Below, piece by piece: positions 37,145 through 49,317 of a stretch of DNA of 64,000 bases. This DNA is from Cryptomeria japonica (taxonomy: Eukaryota > Streptophyta > Pinopsida > Cupressales > Cupressaceae). Where the stretch lies: contig NC_081413.1 of NCBI RefSeq assembly GCF_030272615.1, positions 19,046,285-19,110,284 of the forward strand, in the 5' to 3' direction. Both the position numbers and the translations under genes were made by a program. The notes beneath the pieces were generated by a model that was given only the letters and a program-made list of their open reading frames with translations, was not told the origin of the DNA and searched no databases. Position 1 is the stretch's first letter, and each line of letters opens with the position of its first letter.

Positions 37145-38316
37145 TGATGAATACTAAGAGGGGGGGGGGGGGGGAGGGGTGAATTAGTATACCAAACAAT
37201 ACTGAACTCAAATAGTTTAACAGTCTAGCAGTGATTTGGTATAACAGTTTAACTAACAAACCAGTTAACACAAATACAAACCAAACAACAAGTAAGGCAT
37301 TCACACACACAAGCACAATCACCATAACATAAGAGATTTGATGTGGAAACCCAAATGGGAAAAACCACAGTGAGATGAAACTCACAAGTAACTATCTATA
37401 GAATAGTAACTAGACCGGTTAAGGTCATACACTGTTCTTTACTAGAATAGATACTGTTAGGAATCTCAATCTCTGTTAGGAGATAAGTCCAATTAAAGAC
37501 TACCTTGTGAGAGGCTTTCAGATCCATAAATGTGAATCACCTTGTTAGAGGATTTACAAAGGCCTTTCTGGGCCTACCCAGTTAAGGGTTTCTGACTTGT
37601 CAAAGATGTGAGTAATCAACAAGTGAATGATCTAGTAACTGGCATAGTCCACTTGATTAGATCCATGGTAGCTCATTTCTAATGCATTTCAACATTACTT
37701 TAGTCTTCAGTAAATCCACACTTTGTTATAGCACACAAACTTGATCTTCCCTATTAAGATCGCACATACAAGAACTCATCAACCACCAAAAACCCTAACA
37801 GCTACACATACTAAAACCCTAGACATGATGTCCTTAAAAGGAATCTGATTTCATGTCAGTCCAATAGGATTACATTGCAAGTTCCTAGGTTCAGTGTATC
37901 TAGACACATTTGGTAACATGACACAAAATCACCATCAAAGTGTTGGTGGATGGTAACTCATCATAGAGTATTACTAGTTTAAACAACTTTACCAATTACT
38001 GGTTGGTAACTCAGAGTAATACCAATTTAACTATTAAACAGATTACCAATTTGACAAAAATGAAGACTAGGAAAATGATAACTGCCACTTTTAGTTCCTT
38101 TGCTCCGTTCCGCTTGAGATCCTCGAACCACTTGAGGTCTTCATGCCGCTTGAGATTGGTAAACACTCTGCAAAACACTGATAGCCTAAAGACTATAACA
38201 TAATATCAGTTTGGAACAAATACCGGTTGAGCATAGTTCATACATTCAAAAAGTGATCTCATAGCAAGTGTGTGTCCATCAATGACAATCACAACATAAT
38301 CATCAAAATGCCAACA
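37145..38316 (-). repeat. 3' LTR of element E
   Basis: Minus strand starts TGTTGGCATTTTGATG and ends ...TTAGTATTCATCA. It includes a G/C homopolymer run of about 20 bases near 37159-37178 that is only six G long in the 5' copy. Length is 1172 bp. Confidence 0.9.
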
Positions 38317-38333
38317 ATCCCCCCTTTGGCATT
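38317..38333 (-). promoter_or_regulatory. Polypurine tract of element E
   Basis: Minus strand reads GCCAAAGGGGGGAT before the 3' LTR. A further CAAAGGGGGAGAAG tract lies at about 38523-38536, about 205 bases upstream on the element. Confidence 0.85.
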
Positions 38334-38589
38334 GATGGCAACACTTAGGAAAATTTTTGACATCTAAGTGTTTTACAAAAATAATATGCCATAATAAAAA
38401 ATACTCCCCCTAAGCATATACACTATTCCTTTGCAGAAAATACAATGTATAAGTTACTTCCTTACAGAGATAAACAAGAAAGTATACATAGCATGCATCA
38501 AATTTTTAAATACCAGAATACTTCTCCCCCTTTGCCAACAATGACAAGATATAGCTGAAAAACCTTGTTTCTATTAGCTAAATAAATGT

Positions 38590-41500
38590 TTATGACAATA
38601 AGGAGTGAAACTTGTCAAAAACATATTTAAAGTCCTGCATAAATTGCTTCATGGATAAGGACCATGACTCAAGCAATGAGGTAGCAACCTCACTCTCCAT
38701 TTGCATCTGGGATACCTATTCCTCCATGGCGTCCAAGGTACTCATCTCTTGAGTAACTGACAAGGCATCCAGATTGAGATAGCATTTCTGAAGCATCTAC
38801 AGTCTTGGTAGTAGAGCCAGTTGTAGTCCTTGCAAATCCCTGGACCAGTTGCTAATCTCCAAATCAATTCTTGCAGCTTGAAGTTGAAACTGGTGAATAG
38901 TTTGCCCATAAGTGGTAAAGGAATCATATGGCATCTTGAAGGTGCTTATAAATGTCTACAAATTGGTTTGCAGTTTGTCTTTTTGAGCAAGCACATCATC
39001 ATAGAATAGATGGGGTTGACATATCTTACTGAGCAGTAATTTCCCCTCATCCATTGCATCTCTGATGTCCTTTTGTGCCTTCTACAGATCGGACCAAAGC
39101 TTATATAACTTTTTCACCAAGGCAGTGTTCAAAGCCTTTTGATGCTCCTTCTTGGCATTCACTTCAGCAACCTCTTCCAGACTTTGTACCTGGTCCTCCA
39201 CAACTGAGCATAAGAGTTTTAGTTGGGCTAGAGAGGAATCGGTACTAGGGAGGTTGGTACCGAGCATCAAATCGGTAAGAGTGTCCACCATAGCTTGGAT
39301 CACATCTTGCTCCTTCTTCCTCCTTATCACCTCTAGGCATTCTTGAGCTAGATTAATGCTTTACAGTAGCTTTGATTCATTAGCAGATTGGAGGTCAATG
39401 GGACTGGTAATTTCAGCCAATTTGGCTTGACTATCAGTTTCCTTTGGAGTCTCCACTTGAGTGCTCTATGCCACTTCCTCCTTCTCTTTCACTCTTAGCT
39501 TGTCTTCTTCTGCCTTCTTTTTCTTCTTCTCTTCCTCTTATCTCTTTTCTTCTTCCTTCCATTTCTTTTCTGCTTCCTTCTCTTGTCTCTTATTCTCCTC
39601 TTCTTTTCTCCTATCCTCTTCCTATTTCCTCTTTTCTTCTTCTTTTCTCTTCTCTACTTCATCTTCCTATTTCTTCTTTCCTTCTCATTGCTTCTTCTCT
39701 TCCTCTGCCTATTTTTCTTGTCTTGCCACTTATGTTAATGTACCCAGAGTAACATCTTCACCATTCAAGGCATCAACATCAATGGGTTCCATTTGATCAG
39801 TGACTGATACTCCTTCACTGTCATACATCTCATCTAGTTGATTGATTTCCAGTTCTTGCTCAACTTTCCTATTGGCTTCTACCACTTGGTGTAACTTTAG
39901 AGTGGATTGAGCAAGGGAGTGGGTATCTTTTACCACTTCCAGAACTTTTCCTTCTAGCAAAAAGAGTCTCCTTATTCTCATGAAGAACAGGCCCTTATAT
40001 CTCTCCACCACTTCATAAAGTTCTGATTTGGGCATATCAGGAAAGTATTGTGCAAATACTTATTCTCTTATTTCTTGTTCCTTCTCTATGGAAATGTGCC
40101 ATTTGTTATCCAAAGAATTATATAAAGAATCAGGTGTCTCAGATTTAATTTATGATGGCCACTGGTCATTAATACATAAATAATTAATGACTTCCTGTTC
40201 AACTGCTTCCTTTTCATCATTATTAAAATCATCAAAGAACTCTTTCAAATCACCAAGAACTTTTCTTCTAATATTCTTAATAGTTTTTTGACAATGTGTC
40301 AAAGGTTTGTAGGAGGAAATATCAATATTTACTAGTGCAGATGTTGTCAGTTCATTCTTTATCTTTTTCCTCATTTGCCTATTCTTCTTAGGTTGTTCTT
40401 CAGACATAGTGTCCTCTAAGTTTGTTGTGTTGTCTTTTGTCTTCCGCTTTCTCTCAAAGACTTTTCCAGGTGCAGCTTCTGGTTTCTTCTTTGTTGGTGA
40501 CTGCTTGGTCACTTTGGGACTTGCTGCAGTAACCAGTGTCGATACTGAAGGCACTGCCTTTCCCTTCTTTACTGATGGTTCTTCAACTGGTGTAACCCTT
40601 TCCAAATAGGTTCCAATTCTCTTTGCCTTTGGATCAAGGGGCGAGGCAAGCAAGGTAGAGGCATACCCATCTAGCATGTCATACATTACCTCATATCCCA
40701 TGGGTTCCACTTCTTCCTATCTAGTCTCAACCACCTCCATTATGCACTCATCAACTTTGATGGTGAAGCAAATGTCATCTTCATATTTCTTGACAATATC
40801 ACCTGATATTCTCACTCTTTGGCTCATTTTGCATCTGAACTCATCAAAGTATTTGTTCAAAACTTTCGGATAACTGGTTTTAACCGCTTGAAGGCTTTCC
40901 TTGATTTTCTTTGTAACTGGTTGGTCAGCAGACCACTGAATATCTCTGACTCCTAGGAAGTACCCTTGGAAGTAGAAGAACAACCCAACCAATAGTTGTC
41001 CAAACTTAAATCTCAAGGCATTGTCTTGTTTAATCGACTTCAGGTTCATCAGAAGTTGCCTTTACATACAGGTGCATAAATCAAATGATGCATCTTCTTT
41101 GATCATCCTATAGACAACATTCACCACTGTAGCGGAGATAGAGTTGATCCTGCTCGCATAGAATGTCTGATAACCTATTACCATGCAAGCATATTTGACC
41201 ATATCATCCTTGATGGGATTGATGGTCATTCCTCGTTGGTCACTCATAGAATCAGTGAGCTTGGTCATATCTATCTTGCCGATCTTCCTTAGGGCTGGCA
41301 CTTCACCGATATTACATAAAATGATGATGACATGAATCACTTTCAGTGTGATGTCATGCGTCCACTCTAAGTACATTTTATCACCATGCACTCTGCTTAG
41401 AATAATGCGGATGTGATCATCTGAAAAACTCTTCAAGGAAATAGACTGCATTGTGAAGCTTCTTCTTTTCTAGGATGTTGAATTCTGGTTTAATCTTCTT

Positions 41501-41704
41501 GTCCTTCCCGTAGAACAAACTCAACTAAGAATGGATTACAAGAGATCCTAAGTCTTCAATTTTATAGTCAATGTAATCGGAAATGCCTTCCTCCACTATA
41601 ACACCATTGGGTATTTGAGATAGGGTATTGTATTTTGCCTTCTATTGGATGAAGTCTACTGAATCAATGGGTGCACTAGAGCTAGAGTATGATGCGGAAG
41701 CCAT
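38590..41704 (-). pseudogene. ORF2 of element E (large unknown protein)
   Basis: Nearly continuous frame of about 1040 codons. The start MASASYSSSSAPIDS at 41704 is followed by NGVIVEEGISDYIDYKIEDL, a +1 frameshift near 41455, then one frame to the stop at 38590-38592. Conserved N-terminal half: MTKLTDSMSDQRGMTI, YQTFYASRINSISATV and FGQLLVGLFFYFQGYFLG. The middle is basic and Pro/Lys-rich (SPTKKKPEAAPGK). A Lys/Glu/Arg-rich coil occupies 39440-39725, and helical segments lead to the C-terminus. In-frame stops occur, for example, near 41060, 40715 and 40148. No pol motif; it resembles nothing I can name with confidence. A relation to the loosely defined plant transposon protein domain (Transposase_32 type) is possible. 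D and F encode relatives. Confidence 0.65.
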
Positions 41705-42113
41705 GATAAACAGAGAAATTTGAAAAATACCTTCGTAATTCAAAATTTAGGGCTTGAAAATTCCACTTCACCACACACTCCTTCGGTTGCTGAAATATTG
41801 CTTTGTGTTCTACACTTGACCGATTGATATTAGCTTCTGATTCTTCTTCAAGGTTTTGAAAATTCTTTGATTCACAATCCAAATCTCTTTTCATCGCTTA
41901 GCACTTAAAAAATTCTTCCCTCGAGAACTGATAAGGGAAAAAAATGACTTGAAAAAATCTTTTAAACAAGTTCTTCACCTACCATAATAAATGCTCCACT
42001 ATTAGGGCGTAAACCCTAATTTTCTTTTTATTGTTTGTAGTCTTCTGCATGTTGGCAGGTATCACATACCAATTAAGTTCTTTTACCAATGTAAACTAGG
42101 GGTTCAAAACATT

Positions 42114-43427
42114 TCACCATTTTCTCCCCCTAATCTTTTCTAATGCTTCATTTGTCGGTTCAGTGACTTCCACACTAGGTGCAGAAACCGGTTCTTCTTG
42201 AGACACTTCTTTTGGATTCTTCTTCTAGGTTTTCTTCATATCTACTTGAATAGTTTCAACATCTATCTTTCCTTCCAGAGTGACCGTTATATCATCCGAT
42301 ATATTCTTTCTCATTCTGCAGAATCTTGTTGTATGACTCGGTTTGTTGCAGTGATAGCAAATCATTCTAGGTTCTCTCCAAGGTTCATTATTTATGTTTC
42401 CATTCTTCCTTCCGCATTTTGTAGCTATGTGACCTCTATTATGATAGATCAAACAGGCTTCTCTTCCTCTGGTTTAAGCTTGATAGCCACTGCTTCCTGA
42501 CTGATGATTATAGGTATTAAACTGATTTGGGTTTCAGTTCCTAGAGGGTTCAGGAAAAACTCCTTGACTCCTTTGAGGATACCTTTCGGTGTTGTGCATG
42601 ACAGACCTGCATTCAAATGCTCTATGCCCAAACTTGTTGCATGCATAACAATTACCATTGAATCTATTGGGTCTAGGCTTATCATTTAGAAAATAAGGAA
42701 AATTATTGTAAGCCTTACTTTTACATACATTAGCAGTGTGACCTTCCTTGAGACAATTAAAGCAAACAGGTTTGAACTTTTGCTTACCTTTATCCTTTGG
42801 TGCCGGTTGTTTCTTTGATGCTCCATCTTTTTTTCTAGAGGTCTCACCTTCCTCATAATTAGAGAAACCAAGTCCATTGGTATTCTTTATCAGTTTAGCT
42901 AATTCAAGCTTCTGCTCTAGCTTGACAATTCTTTTATTGAATTTGGCAAGTATTTCCTTTGACTCGGTAAGTTCTTTGGTAATAGCAGCATTGGATTCAT
43001 TTAAGGTTGCATTCTCAGATATAGCCATGTGTAGTTCACCTTGCATTTCTTCCTTTTCCATTTTATTTTCATGAAGATGAGTGGTAAGTGCACTAATCTC
43101 TTGCTTCAGCTTGGAGATCTCATGATCTTTGTCTTTTGCCAGAAATTCAACTTTCCTCTGGTTCTCAAGCTCTTGTCACATTCTGATAGTTAGTCCTTCA
43201 AGTTCCCTTCTTAGGTTAGCATTGGACTCATTCAATTTTTCAACTTCTTGAACTAGGGCTTCCATGTCCACTTCATCAGAAGAATTTTTTTCAGTTAGCT
43301 CCATCATTTTTTCAACATGCTCTCTTATTTTTGCTCGAGAGGCCTTATATTTGACTTTAAGTTCATCATAGGTTTGCTTAGTCTGAGTGAGCCAATGAGT
43401 AAATTCCCTCACAGTGTATTCCCCCAT
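42114..43427 (-). pseudogene. ORF1 of element E (coiled coil plus four zinc knuckles)
   Basis: Gag-like RNA-binding protein, inferred. One frame of 437 codons from ATG 43427 (MGEYTVREFTHWLTQTKQ) to the stop at 42114. Residues 20-190 are heptad-rich coiled coil (ELTESKEILAKFNKRIVKLE). Four CX2CX4HX4C-type knuckles follow: CFNCLKEGHTANVC, CYACNKFGHRAFEC, CLIYHNRGHIATKC (second Cys is Tyr) and CYHCNKPSHTTRFC. In-frame stops lie near 43177, 42532, 42473 and 42222, at least one from CGA to TGA. Ordinary copia gag has one knuckle and a different capsid region, which this lacks. Confidence 0.82.
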
Positions 43428-43462
43428 ATCTCTTTCCAAGTGGTTAGACTTATAGAAAGGTT

Positions 43463-43476
43463 GGATCTGATACCAA
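43463..43476 (-). promoter_or_regulatory. Primer-binding site of element E
   Basis: Minus strand reads TTGGTATCAGATCC next to the 5' LTR end. It matches the tRNA-iMet complement TGGTATCAGAGC except near the end (GATCC). Confidence 0.85.
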
Positions 43477-43477
43477 T

Positions 43478-44624
43478 TGATGAATACTAAGAGAGGGGGG
43501 TGAATTAGTATACCAAAAAATACTGAACTCAAACAGTTTAACAATCTAGCAATGATCTGGTATAATAGTTTAACTAACAAACTAGTTAACACAAATGCAA
43601 ACCAAATAACAAGGAATTCACCCACAGAAGCACAACCACCATAACACAAGAGATTTTGATGTGGAAATCCAAATGGGAAAAACCACGGTGAGATGAAACT
43701 CACAAGTAACTATCTGCAAAATAGTAACCAGACCGGTTAAGGTCATACAATGTTCTTTACCAAAACAAGTCCTGTTAGGAATCTCAATCTCTGTTAGGAG
43801 ATAAGTCTGATTAAAGACTACCTTGTTAGAGGATTTACAAAGGTCTTTTTGGGCCTACCCGATTAAGGGTTTCTGACTTGTCAAAGATGTGAGTAATCAA
43901 CAAGTGAATGATCTAGTAACTGGCACAGTCTGCTTGATTAGATCCATGGTAGCTCATTGCTAATGCATTTTAGCATTACTTCAGTCTTCATTAAATCCAC
44001 ACTTTGTTATAGCACATAGACTTGATCTTCCCTATTAAGATCACACATACAAGAACTCATCAACCACCAAAAACCCTAACAGCTACACATACTAAAACCC
44101 TAGACCTGATGTCCTTAAAAGGAATTTGATTTCATGTCGGTCCAATAAGATTACATTGTAAGTTCCTAGGTTCAGTGCATCTAGACACATTTGGTAACAC
44201 AACACAAAATCACCGTCAAAGTGTCGGTGGATGGTAACTCATCACAAAAATACCGATTGGTAACTCATCACAGAGTATTACCAGTTTATACAACTTTACC
44301 GATTAATGGTTGGTAACTCAAAGTAATACCAGTTTAACTATTAAACAGATTACCAATTTGACAAAAATGAAGACTAGGAAAATGATAATTGCCACTTTTA
44401 GTTCCTTTGCTCCATTCTGCTTGAGATCCTTGAACCACTTGAGGTCTTCATGCCACTTGAGATTGGTAAACACTCTGCAAAACACCGATAGCCTAAAGGC
44501 TATAACATAATACCAGTTTGGAACAAATACCGGTTGAGCATAATTCATACATTCAAAACGTGATCTCATAGCAAGTGTGTGTCCATCAATGACAATCACA
44601 ACATAATCATCAAAAATGCCAATA
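43478..44624 (-). repeat. 5' LTR of element E
   Basis: Pair of 37145-38316; outer end CCAATA in plus orientation in place of CCAACA. A TTACCGATT/GGTAACTCATCAC block near 44230-44300 is duplicated relative to the other LTR. Length is 1147 bp. Confidence 0.9.
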
Positions 44625-44629
44625 GTGTG

Positions 44630-44819
44630 AGCTTCCCAATTCCTCAATAGGACAATGGGTGTAAACCCTAAAATCTTCAATATGTAGGACACTGTAGGGC
44701 ACCAATGAAAATGTACTTTTCAGATCATCTTCCATGAAGATAAATGGATAATGTTTAAAATTTGGTCATGCATGCTCAGTGATATCAACAAGAGGGGTAG
44801 CAATAATAGATGCAACCAT
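44630..44819 (-). pseudogene. ORF2 of element D, N-terminal part
   Basis: From ATG 44819 (MVASIIATPLVDITEHA, then a stop), through VLHIEDFRVYTHCPIEELGS to the E insertion. The CPIEELG ending lines up with IEDLG in E and LEDLG in F, which ties the three elements together. It continues at 37139. Confidence 0.65.
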
Positions 44820-45251
44820 TTCATAAATTTAAGACTTCAAACTTAAAAGGTTCTATCAATAAATACCTTGACCATCGGATTAGGGTTTCTTACCAAATCG
44901 ACTAAGAAATCTTCTTTCACGCTTAGGTCGCTGAAAATTCTTCTTGCAAAGCTTTCCAAACTCTTCTCTTCAAACACAAAGTGAGAAATGAAGTGATAAA
45001 TCACTTTTTATCCTCTGCATACCTAAATTTTAGGTATAATAAATGCACTTTTCCTTAATACTTATGGATAGTCTCTATCTTCAAGAATTCTTCTTTGTAT
45101 CTACAAATTTTCTCATTCTTTCAAAAATCATTCAGTTAGATTAGTCATCAACAAATTCATCTTCTGCAACCTGCCCGAATCAAGCACATATCACAAACCA
45201 AGGGTTTATAGGATTTTCATGATTGCTACCCCCAAGGTCGGATGCCTTATC

Positions 45252-47740
45252 TTAGTTACTAGATGTAGTTCCAACACTAGAATTAGGTGTGGACCTACCT
45301 CCTGCATCATTATATCTCTTCTTCACCCAAGTCTTCTTCATTTGCTCTTTGATCTCTTCAACTTTCACTTTTACCTTCTCATCTGCTATCACATTCTTGT
45401 TCTTATCATCCAGACCTCTCCTATTCACATTTCTGCTTCTACAATACTTAGCAATGCGACTGGATTTATTGCAAGCATAACAAATAACACTTCCTTGCAT
45501 AGGCCTGAAGTTCATTTGATTTCCTCTTGAACTCCACTAATTAGCAACATTTCCAAACATACCAAATGCATGACATTTGACATTTCTTCTATTTTGAAAG
45601 TTATTCATCACACTTTTGCATGCCTTTTACTTATGACCATACTTATTGCATTTGAAACATTGACTGAAGAAAGATGGACCATTATTGTTCATCCTATTTC
45701 TCCATTGACTAGGCATATAACCAAATTTATTACAAACAAAACAATTACCATTGAACTTATGAGCATTAGGTTGTCTTATCAGAGGCCTTCTTGAATTGTT
45801 CTTCTGCTATGTTGATTTGGAGCTTTCACCTTTCTCAAATACAAGACCTCTTGTGTCATTAGCATTCTTCTAACTTTCAAGCATCTCATCAAGTCTAGTT
45901 GAACTAAATCTAAACTTCTCCTTATGCTGATTTGTAGCTTCAAGATCAAATTTAAGAAGTACTTTCTTTCTAAGATCTTCCTCATGTTCTCTGGCTTCTT
46001 GTACATCAAGCTTCAGTTGTCCATTCTCATTCTCAAGTCCACAACATTATTCAGTTTTGTCTTTCAAGGACTGAGCAAGATTTTCCTCATTCTTCTTCCT
46101 TTCCTTGATCTCCTTTGTCAATCTTACCACAATAGATTGATTTGTTTTAGGATCTATGATGATTTCTTAGAGAATGCTTAACGTTAACAACAGTTAACAT
46201 AACTCGGTTACTTAAATGAACAAAGCATTATAAAGGTGATGAATCGAAAGAAAAAGAGAAAAGAGATAGAAGACCAAACACAATTGATAATGAAGTTTTC
46301 CAATTGCCTACGTCTCTAGGTCCCTCTCCAACAGAGTGATTGATCTGATTATGCTCCAAAAATCATAATTATAATTGTTTACAAGACCATTCCCTTCCAT
46401 CACAATGGTAAAATATTTTTTAGATGTACAAAAATGGCATCAATGTCTCCCAATTATTCTCTCCTTCACATCACCTTGAATGCCTTTCAAAAATCCTATC
46501 ACCCCCTTTTATACATTATTTTCCCATATGGGGTTAAAACCACCATAATTAATAAAATTACCCTCTTTCAATATTTAAAAACCTTTATAGTTTTTATGGT
46601 TGTGGCATTATTCATTTTAAGTGTTTTATTTAAACTATATAAGATTATTTAGGGGTTTTTCAAGATTAACTAATTGTTAAAAATAACATAGCCCACATAT
46701 GTCATAAAACTGTTACGCGGTGCAACAACAATCATATCTTCTAGTTGGTGTCAAGGTCGACGGTTCAACCCTCACCAACCATTCTTTTAAAATTGAATTA
46801 ACATTTTAAACACATTAAAAGAAAGCACCAACCATACTTTGTCAAGTCGTCATTGTTTGGCTCAATGATGAGCCCGATGGTTGCGGAGGAGGAGGTTAGG
46901 GGATTGAATATCCTAACCAACTTTCATTAAACCATTCACAGCAGTGGTGTGACAATGAGGTGCCACATGGAATCACCTAATTGGTCCACATGGTACCATA
47001 TTATTTACATAGCCCTAAGCCACATGTCAGTATCTGAGTGGTCTAGTATGCCACATCATCATGATGACTTCATCATTGCAAGCTTGGTCAACATAGTCAA
47101 CTCTCAACTTTGATCAGACATATCATTGGCATATGAGCTCCATTTTTTATGAAATGAACATCATTGGAGTCGTGGCGACAAGATCTCTGCGATGACCAAT
47201 TTGGAGGTGATGAATTTTTGCCTTTTTAACTAGCTTCTGTACCTATTTTGACCAAACTTTGACTGGCCATAACTTAGATGTATGGATTCCTTTTGACCTT
47301 GTTCAAGTTATGTTGGGTTCCTTTTTTTGAGATCTTTTTGATGATGTTGAATTCTAAAGTATTTAAGACACTTCAATTTTGAATGAAAAAGTATCCTACA
47401 GATCATAGATTCCATCTCATTCTTTTGAACTATATTAGCTCTAGAAAGTCTCTCACACTATTTTATCTTTTCCTTTAGGGCTTATTCATCAATGCTTTGA
47501 CTTTCTTTCTCTTTCATCTTATGAACAAGTTCCTCTCTCTTCTCCCTTGACTTGTTCAACTGATCTTCCAATGATTCAATGAAGTTCTCAGCATCTCTAA
47601 GGCTTGCTTTCACTTGCCAGACCTCATCTTGTGATTGATCAAGATCTTCAAGTGTAACAAGAAGCTATTTTATAAGACTACCAGAATCCCTTAATTCACT
47701 TTCATAGATCTTCCTCAATTTGTTAGGCTTCCTCCAAGAA
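45252..47740 (-). pseudogene. ORF1 of element D (coiled coil plus four zinc knuckles)
   Basis: Starts just after the primer site; coiled coil at 47680-47400 (ASLRDAENFIESLEDQLNKS) and 46180-45880 (VVRLTKEIKERKKNEENLAQ), separated by about 1.2 kb of unrelated sequence. Knuckles at 45760-45440 are degraded: CFVCNKFGYMPSQW, CFKCNKYGHK.KAC, CHAFGMFGNVAN.W, CYACNKSSRIAKYC. It ends WVKKRYNDAGGRSTPNSS at a stop at 45252, like F ORF1 (WVRKSEEPSGNGSTP). Numerous stops and frameshifts. Confidence 0.7.
46185..47400. other. Unidentified insert in element D ORF1
   Basis: Sequence unlike the coiled coil on both sides. In F the matching part of ORF1 (NEMKDL...DIEDRKKK near 53780-53830) is continuous. No coding frame, no clear terminal inverted repeats and no confident target duplication. 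It has GGTTCAACCCTCACC at 46760, faintly like a tRNA-type B box. Boundaries are approximate. Its nature is unknown. Confidence 0.5.
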
Positions 47741-47744
47741 CTAG

Positions 47745-47756
47745 GCTCTAATAACA
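47745..47756 (-). promoter_or_regulatory. Primer-binding site of element D (mutated)
   Basis: Minus strand reads TGTTATTAGAGC beside the 5' LTR, two changes from TGGTATCAGAGC. The bases after it (CTAGTTCTTGGAGGAAG) resemble the sequence after the F primer site (TTAGTACCTTGGAAGAAG). Confidence 0.75.
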
Positions 47757-47758
47757 AT

Positions 47759-48877
47759 TATTGGAAACAAGGAACATTAAGAGGGGAGGGGCATCAGTGT
47801 TCTACAATATTTAACATTGTTAATCTGATTCTTCAACCACTTAAAGGAATTGAACAAAATAAAGATGCAAACACATAAAGAAAATAACCACACCATCATA
47901 ACAATAGGATTTTTATGTGGAAACCCGGTTAAGGGAAGAACCACAGTGGGATTGAGACCCACAATATTAATATACTTTGTTAGAAGTATAAAAATGTTAC
48001 ATAAGGGGAATGCACATGCATTCAGACACACTCCCTAGAGCTCATTGCTTAATTTACAATAAGGGCTACAACCCAACAGGCTCACTACCTTGCAAAATGA
48101 TTATAAATAATAATTTTAATGTTTGAACTGATAAACAACATCTACAAATGCCAAAATATAGCTCTAGTTAAGCACAAACTAATTTATCTTACACTGCTAT
48201 GTTATGTTATTTTTCTTTATACCGGAGCACAAATCCTTCACTTGTGCACGTGAAACTATGCACAATCACTCATACACACTTTCCACATAACCAATGATAT
48301 TAAAAATGATCATATCAATTGGTCTTATGTATCCACAACATCAATTTAGGTCTTCTTCCCATCGGCCCAAAAACGTATAACACACAAATGAAATATGTTA
48401 CCCAAGTCAACTCAATCCGATCCAAAATAATCATATGAACTAAAATAAATCGTCCACACACTTCCCACATGTTGACTTAACATCCTCAAACACACAAATA
48501 ATCACCAAAATTACTCCACACAATCCACATAATGAATCTCCACGTGATATTACGGATGAACAATGTTCTAACCAAAAACCGATATACCAGACCTTCCAAC
48601 TCACTCAAATCTCAACACCGAAGGCCATAAATCTAAAATAAGGTATATTTCACATCCAAAATACTTCTTCAAGGTCCATAAAACCAAACACACAACATAA
48701 ATGAACCTCCAACAAAATTACTGTACATTACCAAATGTTCTGTTCTTTCTCATTGGACCTCACAGGACCTTAATCTCTGTTCCAATACAAATGAATCATG
48801 AATTGTGGATTGAATATCTGACTCTACTTACCATCAATGACAACATTTGAACAACAATGCATTGTCTCTTGCTAATA
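47759..48877 (-). repeat. 5' LTR of element D
   Basis: Pair of 32750-33884. The ends are mutated on both sides (TATTGG and CTAATA in plus orientation in place of TGTTGG and CCAACA). Outer flank is ATTCT at 48878-48882. Length is 1119 bp. Confidence 0.88.
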
Positions 48878-48882
48878 ATTCT

Positions 48883-49261
48883 ATCAGTTCATTATCTTTT
48901 AGATGTAATCTGAATGTTTTTTTAAGACAGTGGGTCTTCCCAAGGGTTGTAGCCCTCTCTATTATGTGTTTTGAGCAATGAACTCTAGGTAGTGTTCTTG
49001 AATGTGTGTTCATTCCCCATATTAATATTTCATATTCTTCTAATAGGGTATCATCATATTGTGGGTAGGTTCCCACCATGGTTTTCTCTTGACCGAGTTT
49101 TCCATGTCAAAATTCTTGGTGTTATGTGTGTTATTGATGTGGTGTTAATTTATGCTTTCACTTTTAATTATTGAATCTAACATTGTGTTTGAGTTGAGTA
49201 AAGTTTTTGAGAAAACTAATTCACCCCCCAACCCTCTTAGTTTTATTCCTTGTTGCCAATA
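48883..49261 (+). repeat. 5' LTR of copia C, second part
   Basis: Resumes ATCAGTTCATTATC as the 3' LTR does at about 60855 and ends TTGCCAATA before the primer site. It contains the GTGGGT/GGTTTT module at about 49056-49130. Confidence 0.92.
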
Positions 49262-49263
49262 AT

Positions 49264-49275
49264 TGGTATCAGAGC
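49264..49275 (+). promoter_or_regulatory. Primer-binding site of copia C (tRNA-iMet type)
   Basis: Perfect TGGTATCAGAGC two bases after the LTR end. Confidence 0.95.
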
Positions 49276-49317
49276 TAGATCCTCTAAAAGAAGCTTGACC
49301 GCTTGAGGTGATCTGGG

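Larger units (their letters stand above)
37145..44624 (-). mobile_element. Pol-less LTR retroelement E
   Basis: A 7480-bp element inside D, flanked by perfect GTGTG duplications (37140-37144, 44625-44629). LTRs are 37145-38316 and 43478-44624, about 9% different by eye, so younger than D. It has a primer site of the TTGGTATCAGATCC type and a polypurine tract. Internal: ORF1 (43427-42114) and ORF2 (41704-38590), both readable with few breaks. No enzymatic retroelement domain is present, so this is a non-autonomous element with its own two proteins. It is the best-preserved of the three related elements in this window. Confidence 0.88.
32750..48877 (-). mobile_element. Pol-less LTR retroelement D, carrying E
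   Basis: Bounded by LTRs 32750-33884 and 47759-48877 and a perfect ATTCT duplication (32745-32749, 48878-48882). Removing it restores the C LTR as in the intact 3' copy (GATGCTATTCTATCAATTC at about 60847). E (37145-44624) is inserted in it. The own internal part is about 6.4 kb: ORF1 (coiled coil and four zinc knuckles) at 47740-45252, ORF2 at 44819-44630 continuing 37139-34115. No protease, integrase, reverse transcriptase or RNase H motif is seen. LTRs differ by about 13% by eye. Confidence 0.87.

Noticed and set aside
39444-39796. Two Ser/Leu/Phe-rich plus-strand frames over 100 codons
   Set aside because: They are antisense to the Lys/Glu/Arg-rich coiled-coil part of element E ORF2; the C/T-rich strand simply lacks stops.
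46740-46800. Possible tRNA gene or tRNA-derived SINE from GGTTCAACCCTCACC
   Set aside because: No A box at the right distance and no cloverleaf can be drawn; noted only as part of the unknown insert in D.
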